A DNA stretch of 64,000 nt from Branchiostoma floridae. Taxonomy: Eukaryota > Chordata > Leptocardii > Amphioxiformes > Branchiostomatidae. The translations under genes were made by a program, and so were the position numbers. This document shows positions 27,101 to 39,100 of this stretch, piece after piece. Positions within the stretch are counted from its first letter, which is position 1. Each line of letters starts with the position of its first letter. The stretch lies in NCBI RefSeq assembly GCF_000003815.2, contig NC_049988.1:4843809-4907808 (forward strand), read 5' to 3'. The notes under the pieces are model-generated. The model was not told the DNA's origin. It made no database searches and worked only from the letters and a program-made list of their open reading frames with translations.

Positions 27101-30100
27101 TATAGAAATTCTGCAGCATTTCAGAAGTGCAGAAACAAATTGGTAGGCTCTACATTATTAACTCATTTATAATTTATGAGCGGTGCAAAGTTTGACAGTG
27201 CGAAATCCGCTAGCTATAGCTAACGACAAATGGATGGTGTCAGAAACTATAAAGGTAACATTGATCAGTGACTATCCTGGAATACCAAAGTGCATATTAA
27301 ATGCTCATACAATTTACATCGTCGAAACGCCAGTTGATACCTGTAATGGTTGCTCTGAAGAAAGTGGGGTGCAGCAGTCACCAGAAATCGAAGGCGTAAA
27401 GTATCGATCTCTGGTCCGCTGTACCATTCAACACTAACATTTATTTACTGTATGTCTATCATCATAATTACACAGACTATCTAAAACATCCACCTACACA
27501 GGGACATATAGCCTGGTTACCAAACCCCAGCCCGATCTCAAGTATCTGTCGTGCAGGGGTCTGGCAGGATGGCATAGGCCGGGTTCTCAATTTTGCACCT
27601 TATAGTGGGCAAAAAACTCCACCAATAGAACAGCAGCAGGATCAGCAGGAGGTACTACACCCCTACCATGATTGGTTAATGACCCCCAACTGTATTTTTT
27701 GAATCCATAACAGTGGCCACAAAATACCTGATTCGCTACTGTGATAGCCTGCTGACCAACTGTGGTGTGTTGTAGCTGGCTACCTGTGGTGTGAGTGGTC
27801 ACAAATCCTAGGTTCTCCTCCCTCTGAGCAAGGGCCTTCGAGAACATTTCTACAGCCATCCTGCCAGACCCCAACACAAAAGATATTTTTGAGGTTGGGG
27901 TATGGTATCCAGGCTAAGGGACATACAACGGCCAAACTGCCTGTCTGGATGTGCCCTGCTCTTTCAACCGTCACTCTTAGTTCCAGTGGACGTCCCCCCA
28001 AACCAACTGTCAGCCAATCAGAGAATAGGCTTTCTGTTTTCAAAAGCTGTCTCGCATGTATAAGGGTTAACTCATTAATATTTATGAGCTGGGCGGTCAA
28101 GAACTAAGAGTGACGGTTAAAAGAGCAGGGTACATCCAGACAGGCGGTTTCGCTGTTGGATGTCCATGCGTAGGAGGATGATCTAAGATGAACATCTACC
28201 AAACCATTTACTTTCCTTTTTCCTCCTGCAGATAACGTTACGAAGCTTTGCAGAAGTAATGGCACATGGGCCCGGATAGCAGACTATGGAAGCTGCCATG
28301 AAATAGTAGCGATTAAAAATGAGACCGAGGTAAGTGACTTCTTAAAGCTTCATTCGCGTCGTTGCTCACTTGAATTCACTGAAATGACAGAAGTCTGGGC
28401 CCTATAGCAGTCGTTTTAACCAGAAATCTTTATTGACGCGACAAAAGTACTTTCGTAAGGTCTATAACAACAACTTACAGTACAACTAAACAGACATATT
28501 TGGATAACTATAGGTATGAATGATTCAACATATAGGGTTTAGCATGTCATTTACACTATTTTAAGTGCAGAAGGCGTTTCAGTTGTACACTATAAAGGAA
28601 AACAGTTTTTACGATTTCATCCTGTGAGATACTTTGATGTAGCCTGGAATCCAGCCGTATAAGCCTATTCGCAATTACCGGCGCGAAATGCATGACGGGT
28701 AAAATCCGCCATTTTGGGAGATAACTTGCCAACCCAGTGTTGCGTCACGCGTGTGTAGTGTCAGCGTTTGTTTAAGGAGATGGCGCTCCGCGCCGCGCCG
28801 TGCGGCGCCGCAGGTGTTCCCACCTGACAGGTACGAACGTACACCTGTTCTAAAGAAGATTCTAGAACTGTCAGTTAAGAATAAAGATAATTTTAAGTTT
28901 TTGAAGTCTGGTGTAAGACGTGTGTTTTACTGACAGTATATGAAGTAAGTGGAGGTTGTTTTTTTTTCATTTTCGTTCCGGCCGTAATGGATGAGGAGGC
29001 GGAAGTTTATACACATGAAGAGCTAAGACACAGGACGGTTCTTCATAGTTATACTGCTAATTTGCTAATGCAGTTCTAAAATTGATTGGTTCATGGCAGT
29101 TATAAGCTCTGATTGGTTCCTGACAGTAGAAAAAGAAATGAAAAGAAGACACCAGCAAGAGCAATTTTATCCATATCGGGAAAACATAATTATTGTGAGC
29201 TCCTACTGCTAGTTTGTTAGTTTGTCTGTTCGATAAATCATTTCCCATCACACAAGCCACTTCATGAACAAAGGCAAAAGTAAGATCCCGTTGATTTTAT
29301 TCCAAAAAATATGTTCCTACATCACCACCAGTATGGCAGCATAAATGTACAGAACTCACAACTTAATGTATGAAAAATGTTTGAGAATACATTTGAGGAC
29401 ATGTTACAGAAAGGATCCACTTTTATCTATTACATCTTCATTACATTGTCATTATTATCATCGGTCACAGTTTCCTGCTATCACAACATAATCAGTAAAG
29501 GATCATTAAAAAAGTCACTGGCACTCAGCTGCCAGCAATTCAATACAGTTTATCTCTGCCAACTTGAATGGCTTGTATGCCAACTGTTTATTTGACCAAG
29601 TCTGGCTGCAGGTTCCGAACCAATGCAGCACAGACCTTGATAATGTCATCTACTGCTGACATGGGTGTTATGGGAAATGTACCCTCCAGGATTTTGAAGT
29701 CCTTCAGTCGATTGTTAGCACGCTCTACGCGGATCCTCAAGTTTGCAACAGTTTTTGTTTTCTTTACTTTGTCTCTTGTCATGTGTCGCCTCCCCTATGC
29801 TGCTGGTGGTATTTCTAGTGTTGCATTCAGCAGCATCAGGTCCTCCTGGATTGGAAATCCCCTATCTGCCATTATTTTTATAACGTCATTTGGATCAACC
29901 AAATCTAAAAAGCCACAGTCCCAGGTAATGAACACATCAGAGGCTCTTCCGCCATACGTCTTTGAAAGAAAGGAGATGTGCCCATTTGGTGTGATCCCTA
30001 CAAGCAGCTTTAAAGTATTGTGTTTTTATAGTCATACCATGTGGAGGCTTGTAAGTCTAAAGATCTAGGTCTCTCAATAAATATTTCTGTACAATCAATT

Positions 30101-33100
30101 ATGCATCTTATTCTACTACATTGTTTCTTGAACTGTGGTGGCAAGGTCTTTGAAATTGCAGCTCTACTTGGCCATACTATCAGTGGTTGTAGTGTAACAG
30201 ACAGGAAGCGAACCCAAGTGTTGGCAATCTGTGAGCAAGAACAGTTTTGTCCGACCATGGGTCTTTCTTGTTAGTGGGAAATGCATAGCTGGAAAGGTTG
30301 GGGACAGTTGCATCACCAAAATCCTTTTTTGTTCCATGTTTTTATTTGGACATGTCCCTGACTTCCTTTTTTTAAAGTTGATACAAGAAGGTTGAAACCG
30401 CCTTGGTTGATATGTTCCATTACCGCAGCCGACCACTGCACACAGCCTCATGTTGAACTCCGGCACCTTAAAAAAAAGGAAGAAACATTAAAGCAAATAT
30501 CAACACTTAAACAAAAAATACAGCTTTAAAGCGCAATGCACTTCAATGCACATTCTACATGCACCCCTCCCCACCGTCACGTTTGCATAACTTGCAGCGA
30601 CCTTGCTTGCACATTTATTAGTACAATTTTTCAACCTAAAGCACCAGTTTAATACTAATACGGACATCCAAGCCATTTACTGCGATTATTAGTGTACTCG
30701 CTGTTGGTTCTTAACATTTTTTTATCTTTCTAATCGAAGTGTTGGTCACAGTACGAAAGCTCCTCAGTCAGTGCAAGCGGGGTCATGTCCGGACACGAGA
30801 GATCACGAGACAGTAACGATATCGGCTTTCATTATTGTGAAGACACAAGGTCGTGCATTTTAGCTAACATTTTTACGGTTTATAACATACGTAGGTTAAA
30901 ATTTCCTAACTATGTCACACTGGTAACCTTTACAGACAAAAACCTGGCTGTAGTGAGAATGGACAAACATTCTAGAAGTAAGCGGCAAAGATAGATGGCA
31001 TCGTGCATGGGGGAGGGATGCATGCGTTATCACTAACTGTGGTAACACTTGCTTGAATACCGTCAAAAAACGTACCGTAAATTCCTCTGAAGCGAAACTG
31101 AACACGGTGTTTCAGGTACACAAGGTTTAGGACATCGTTGGAACATCAGATCCAGGCGGGTAGCTGCCGTTAACGCCGTGTAGAGGCTAAAAATCTCGAC
31201 ACTTGAACATTGAACCTGGACAAACGCTGCCCTGTCGAACGCGACTTGTTTATCTCACTTTTTTCGTTGCTAAGGAAATTCCGCGCATGCGTACTGGTAA
31301 ATGCAAATAGGCTTATTGTGCTTTGGTCCCTCCCCTGAGGTACGCTTCCTGCCAATACGACTGGCCTTCGTAACCATTCAAACGATCGGCATTTGAATAT
31401 TCGCATATTTTATCTGCGAGATTTCTGATTGGCTGTTAGCACCACCAAGGTGGAAATCGAACACAAACAATCATTCTTACAGTTTGTAATCGAACGGAAC
31501 ACTACTTCTATCTTTCGACTCATTAGTGACGTAAGGGCCGATCGTTCCAATCCTAACGAAGGCCAGACGTGTTGGCAGGAAGCAGAGCGACCAGAGCACA
31601 ACACGGCTGGATTCCAGGCTAACTTTGATGAAGACAAACGTAATGATATGTTGATTGTGCAAATTAGGACATGTCGTTGATAATTGCATTTTTGAATGTC
31701 TCATATGAATGTAAAATCTTGCTTTCTGTCAATTAAAGCATTGGTTATGGTTCACTTACACAGTTCTTATTTTCCCAGAACGCATTGTCCAGAAGGTGGC
31801 ACTTTAAAGCAGCCCTGTTACTGAACGACATAGGCCATAGTGTATCTTTGGTCTGCCTCTCCATTGCCCTCATCTTGTTTCTCTATCTCAAGTAAGTGTG
31901 TTAAATATACATCGTAATATTGCTGAATAATATTACAATGCATTGTAGATTAATTATATAAATAGACAAAGTCTAGATGTTAAAACTTAACACATATCGT
32001 TGAAGAGGTTCATCAGTCACGTATGTTTAAGTTACTATCAATTTTCTTCGAACAATGACTGTTTATTAAAAGTAGAGAACGTACCTCCAAATTTTCGATG
32101 TCTGTCAGGACATCTTGGACGCGGAGAATGGTCTAGTCTCAATCTCGTGAGAGAATACGAGACTAGACCAGGCTTGATTAGATCATCTGCCCCCTCCCCC
32201 CGCCTCCTTGCGGAGAAGAGGTAGGTAGGACTGGGAAGCTCCCAACCCTCGTTGCGGTTAAGTTTTGCTCCCTCCAGCTGGATGTGGATAGCCTCCTTGA
32301 TCTTTCTGTTGGCCTTGCGTGCCTCAAGGTCAATGATTTCAATATTGTCCGAGATTGGCTTAGTAGTAACTAAGTGACGTAAGTAACTAATTAACACATA
32401 TCGATGTTGAAAAGAAAATTTTCAATGTTTGAAACCTTACACCTGATTATGTTTTATGTTTATACATTTATTATCATCCACCCCACAAATCCACGTCAGA
32501 TAGCACACCTCAGATTGCAGCTCAATTAATTGTCCACATTTCATCCTCTCTCACCTAACATTATTGGATGTCTATAAAGTAGAGTCGATTCCATATTACC
32601 GAGAGGGTGTTTCTTGCCTTTTGTTCCAACATTTTGGAAATCTTTGTAACAATCTAGCTGTGATAAGTAACTTTAGAACTATTCATAACATCTATGTGAC
32701 GTTCTAAATATTTCTATAGCATTCAAACATGTTAGAACATTTATAACATCAAATACATTATTTCTGTTAGTTTCTAAACTGTCCACACATAGATGCATCA
32801 TTTGTGATCACATGTTCGAACATGGAAGATATATGATGAAACTGGGTCAGTGGNNNNNNNNNNNNNNNNNNNNNNNNNNNNNNNNNNNNNNNNNNNNNNN
32901 NNNNNNNNNNNNNNNNNNNNNNNNNNNNNNNNNNNNNNNNNNNNNNNNNNNNNGAAGAGGGCAATTCACACATCCCTGCCAAGTGCAGGAAATTATGTCT
33001 GTCGGCCACCTTCTCACAAAAGACTCACCATTGTATACTAAAGAACATCTAAAAATACAAGAGCCAAACAAAGGACCAAGCTTAGCAGCTTTGTTTTTGG

Positions 33101-36100
33101 GGTCAATAAAAGTTTTTATGGAGGGAAAAAATGACACAAAATGTTGGAACATGTTGGAACAGTAACAAAAACACATAGATGTTTGAAAATTGTTCTAAAT
33201 AAAGAGATAATTATATCATTACTTTCCCAAATGTTCCAACAAATATAAAAAGGTTCAAACATGTTTAAACTTTAATTTTGAAATGTTTGAACAATTTCGA
33301 ACTTAAGTGACTGAAATGTTCTTTTACTCAAAATAGTTCAAACTTATTCCAAATATTATTTCAAAACCATCTCGGTGACTTGGAATTGACTCTAGTGATC
33401 ATAATGTAGTAAATTTTGGTAGATATTCATTAAAATGTTTTCATGCCATGAACTCTCAAAAATTCCACCATGTGCCATACTACCGCCACAACAAAAAAGC
33501 TAGACCTTGCTAAGATTGTTTTAAATCTCCTAAATATTTAAAGTGTATATACTTCAGGATAACTTGTGTTCTTTGAATTCATGCATTTTCCCTCATGTAA
33601 CGGTCTTGTGGCACCCGATGGAATTATGAGACCTTATTTCATGTACCTAGATTTTAGTTGAGCACATTTTCTTTGTGTGGCTCAAAACTTACCACTCACC
33701 CCATGCATGTGCTTAATACGTAGCTCAGCGTTGCCTTGGCAGTCGTTATAAACTATATCAAAACGGATATTTGTCGAAATGGCAGATTTATCGTAATGGA
33801 GCATCAAAAGAGGATTCTAATCATGCAGCGCACACATTCCCTTAAGGAACTACGTCTTATCGTCATGAAGAAGAGCAGCTTTCATCTTTCTAATGACTGT
33901 AATTCTTCTGCCTTGGGTGCCATCAGAAGACAAATTTGTAAGATGCCACATACATATTTAGAGGATATATAGCTAATTGAAAACATTTCAATGTTGAGAG
34001 AATTCGCCATGGAAACTTTTGATACTTAAATTAAGATTCTTTAGATACAACATGCATCTAGAGGGTATATAGCTAATTGACAACAGTTCAATGTTGAGAG
34101 AATTCGTCATGGAAACTTTTGATACTTAAAATAAGATTCGAAGATGCCACATACGTCTAAAGGATATATAGCTAATTGAAAACAGTTTAATGTTGAGAGA
34201 ATTCGCCATGGAAACTTTTGATTCTTAAATTAAGATTTGTAAAATGCCACATACGTCTAGAGGATATATAGCTAATTGTAAACAGTTCAATGTTGAGAGA
34301 ATTCGCCATGGAAACTTTTGATACTTAAATTAAGATTTGTAAGATGCCACATACACCTAGAGGATATATAGCAAATTGAAAAAAGTTGAATAGTAAGCGA
34401 CATTGCCATGGGAACTTTTTATATCCTTGAGCCTTGTGTACATTAAAGAGCAGTCTGTTTTGTAAGGTACCATAGCGCTAAAGCCATGTTTTTTCCAACT
34501 TAATGGATGACATCAGCGCGCGCATTAACTTTCGACCCCCCCCCAAAAAAGACATTTTTTTCGAGTTGCATTCTCTGTTACTATTTAAGATATATATTAT
34601 TGGTTGAAAAAAGTCATGCTGTTTTAAAAGTAAAGATGTCATATGCACGTGCATCAAGTCTCAAATATACTGTAAATCGTACAAAGAAAATGCAAAGCGA
34701 GAAAATAAATGCTGTCAAGTGAAAAACATTCAAAAACGGATACTAACGCCCCAGTCAAATCCATAGCCAAATAATTAGATGTGAAGGAACAAAAGTAAAG
34801 AATATATACATTTTTTGGCATATCATACTTTGTGTGTTTATCAATTTCCAACATTACTGTCGAATATTTTATAATAAATTCTTAGCGGATCAATCTTTAT
34901 TGTCGTCAGTAAGTTTTTTTACCACTTTGTCAGCACGCTCGCATCGGTTTTGGAATTTCAAAAATATGTCATCCTTATGATCAAATCAACATTGCCTAAT
35001 TGAAACCACATAGTGTTAGGTTTATTTGCCGAGGGCCATATAATTTTGGAATATGGCTGCCTCGGGTGCCATTAAGAGGAAGATTTTGCCGGTAATGTAT
35101 TATCATTGCTAATTGAAAACACTTAAGTGTTATAGCTGGCTTAGGTTGGTAACGTTTGATCACAAAGTTCATTATGCACAACGAGGGACACAATTTTTGG
35201 AATCTCGCCGCATCGAGTGTCATTAATAAGAAGATCTTGGCAGAAATCTTTATAAGTATAGCTAATTGAAAACATTTCAGTTTACCTTGGTAACGTTTTA
35301 TTGCCTGGCAGGAGCAACCGTTGTAAAAGGAACAACATTTTTGGAATCTCGCCGCCTCCGGTGTCATTAATAAGAAGATCTTGGCAGAAATGTTTATAAT
35401 TATAGCTAATTGAAAACACTACAGTTTACCTTGGTAACGTTTTGTTGTCTCGCATGAGTATCCGTTGTACAAGGAACAACGTTTTAAGAATCTTGCCGTT
35501 TCGGTTGTCATTATTCATAAAATCTTGGCGAAAATGTGTTATAATTATAGCTAATTGAAAACACTTAAGTTTACCTTGATAACGTTTGTTGTCTCGCAGG
35601 AGCATTCGTTGTATGAAGAACTATATTTGTGGAATCTCGCCGCCTCGGGTGTCATTAATAAGAAGATCTTGGCAGAAATGTTTATGATTGTATTAGCTAA
35701 TTGAAAACACTTAAGTTTACCTTGGTAACGTTTTATTGTCTGGCAGGAGCAACCGTTGTAAAAGGAACAACATTTTGGAATCTCCCCGCCTCGGGTGTCA
35801 TTAATAAGAATATCTTGGCTGAAATGTCTTATAATCATAGCTAATTGCAAGTCTTCCACAGCTATCTCAGAAACTGATCCACCAAAGGGTGACATTTTGG
35901 GAAAACTATTGCCGAGCAAAACAGGAATTAGTGCCTTTTGTTCATCTATCTAAACTAAGTGTCCGGGTACATTGCAGAAATTTGACTTTTCCGGACACTT
36001 TAACTAGAGACTCTGGTATTGATTTTGAGAACCTAGAGCAAGCTATGTCAGATAGGGCCCTATGGAATAGAATATGTACTAGCCTCCGGGCGTTGATGTA

Positions 36101-39100
36101 TTTATTTATTTATTTATTTGAACTCATCATATGTATTTACACAAAATGGTAGGGAGGCAAAAACAGGTACTTTATGTCCTTTACTAGTTGCCTCCCGTGC
36201 AACTAAATTATACAATAATAGAAAAATAATCACAATGATAATAAATAATAACAATTGTACAATCAAATAATGATAATAATAATGATTGTGTCAACGACAA
36301 CAAAAGCAAATATGCAATTATAACAAATATAAAGAACTAAATCATAGAAATAATGGTAAAATGAAATATGAAATATCTAGAAATGTGTACAACTGGGACA
36401 TTGACAGTGGGTGACCCAAGTACATACGTCGTTGGGGTTAAATCTGTCGTTGGTAAGAGAGATATAGTGATCTAGGATTGTTTTCTTAAAGGTATCAATT
36501 GTGACAAATGGGAAAAGTTTTAGAGTTCTAATGTTGAGGGGTAAAGCGTTCCAGATGTGAACGATTCTTTGGAAGAAATAGTTTTTAAACGTAGTGGTGA
36601 GACATAGCTATGTATGTATAGCCAATTGAAAACATTAGAGATTACCTTGGTAACGTTTGTTGTCTCGCAGGAGTATCCGTTGTACGAGGAACAACATTCA
36701 CCTCAACCTGATCCTCACTTTCATACTGAAGAACACAACCTGGTTCATCATGAAGAGTGTGGTGACTGAAAGGCACACTTCAAATGACGTAAGTAATTGT
36801 TATTTAACAGAATAATAAATTATGTTGAATCTTTGGAAAAAGTAGAAGACTTGAGCAAAAACAATATGTTTTCCTTCAAAGAAAGTCATTCTCCTACGCA
36901 TGGACATCCAACGGCGAAAACCACCCGTCTGCCATGGATGCACCCTGTTTTCTCAACCGTCACTCTTAGTTCCTGACCACCCTGCTTATAAATATTAATG
37001 AGCTTATATGCGAGGTTCCTTTTGAAAACTGAAAGACCTATTCTCTGATTGGCTGACAGCTGGTTAGTGGCGACGCCCACAGGAACCAAGAGTGACGGTT
37101 GAGCAAACAGGGTACATCAAGACTGGCGGTTGGTTTCGCCGTTGGATGTCCCTGCGTGGATGGATGAAGGAAGTAAACATAATGGAAGATGTGTTCTGTT
37201 TCCTTCCTCAGTGGGTTTGCCGAACAGTTGTGACGCTCTTCAACTACTTCAAGGTCACCAATTTCTTCTGGATGTTTTGGAGTAAAAGGAGAAGAATGAA
37301 CGCAGCAAAAACAATATGTTTCCTTTCCACGGAGGTAAAAATTATAAAAGTTGTTTTCTGTTTTTCCTTCTTCAGTGGGTTTGCCGGACAGTTGTGACGC
37401 TCTTCAACTACTTCAAGGTCACCAATTTCTTCTGGATGTTCGTGGAGGGTCTCTACCTGTACATCATGATCGCGCATGCGTACGGCACGGAAAAGGTCAA
37501 GTTCTGGATCTACATCCTGATTGGCTGGTGTAAGTAGCATATTTATACTATAATAAACTAATAAGTTGGATTAGCATTTTTGTAACGACAAAACATTAAA
37601 ACAGTTTTTATTCTTATGATGTCATATGGGTACATATGTAATGCAATGAAATTTCTGATACATAATACAATGCGTTTAACTATCATCCGACCGATACATT
37701 TTTAGGACAAATCTGACCGTGTGTGGTCTTTTTGTACCCCATTTTTTTTTCCTTAAAGACAAATTTCTGCTTATTCTTTTCATCATTACTATGTATTTAC
37801 TGTTTTATCGATCTATCACAAATATATTGACAAGTATAAGTTATTAATGTTCAGTATCATAATTTATGCAATAAATGAGGAGAACCCACCGTACCAAACC
37901 AGACACGAACTTTCAAGTATAGTTTTACAATAACGGCCAAAACTCGGAAAAAATTGTTAGATGCTGTAAACAAACAAATTGATGGATTTTTTTTTACTTC
38001 CATCAAAATTGTTTATATTCAAATAGACCCCATATACGGTGGGATTCGTCGTAAATATGTATCGGTCGGATAAAGGTTTAACGGATTGTATTTAACAGAA
38101 AGTTTGGTATTATGCCCAATGCCAGATAAAGGCATTTGGTTGCCTAGACAGTGAAATTCATGCACAGAGGGCATGCTCCAAAATATATGCTAGTCAGTAA
38201 CGTTCGTCTGCAATATAACTCATGATATAATTCGTCAGCAAGACAGACAAATCCAGCATACATACTAAATCGAATTTATCTTCTATCTAAAGCTACGTAC
38301 ACCGTCTATACATAGAAAGTAATTGAGACAAAGACAAATCTATACTGAAAATGTCGGTAGTCATAATGTCAGGAAACCCCACTTAGTATTCCATGGAGCA
38401 TATGGCAAAGTCGAACTTCAATACCACTTTATTGGCTAAAGTTCAACTCATATGTCTGCAGTATAACTCAATGACGTCTGCACAGGGAAATTTCGACGCC
38501 CCTACTTTTGTAATCTCATCACTTTGCTTTTGTGAGTCGTATGTTGTCCGTACAGAGGAAGTTATTGAAATGAAGGAAGGAAGGCAACATGAAATATTCA
38601 AGATTTTACTATCACTTGACCTGTCAGCATGTATCTATTGAGATCTCTGTCATACCACACCAGCTTCGCAGGCACGTGGCGCGACAGTAGCTGGTTATTT
38701 CACACTTGACCAACCTGTCAAACCTTACCTTTGTATACTTAGCTATAGGCATTTGTTGTTTGAGGATGCTCTTAACCCTATTCAGACCGGGGGGGGGGGG
38801 CTTTTGAGGCCCGCGCTAACTTCGATGTCCTATAACGCCAGAACGGCTTACGCTAGAGCCACCAAATTTAGTGAGTTTTCCTAAAATATTGTTGGCAACA
38901 ATTCTACGAAGTTTGACAAATTTTCCATTTTTTTCTTGTTGCCATGGCAACCGTTTGTTGACAGGCAGTTTTGCCAAAAATCACTATTTTTGGTTCTAAC
39001 AATGTATTTTTCAAATTTATTTGCTATATTACTGTGATTTTGTTACATAAATAAAATCTTATATTATTCAGCATATCTTTCATAATTATATATGCATAAA

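Noticed and set aside
28751-28933. 60-codon ORF near the left end of the 3-kb transposon
   Set aside because: No motif recognised; probably incidental or a non-coding part of the element.
29568-30068. 166-codon plus-strand ORF
   Set aside because: Opposite-strand shadow of the decayed DDE transposase; the minus strand carries the conserved motifs.
37092-37397. 101-codon ORF as a separate gene
   Set aside because: It is a hAT-like MITE end joined by chance to the partial exon 7 copy and intron sequence.
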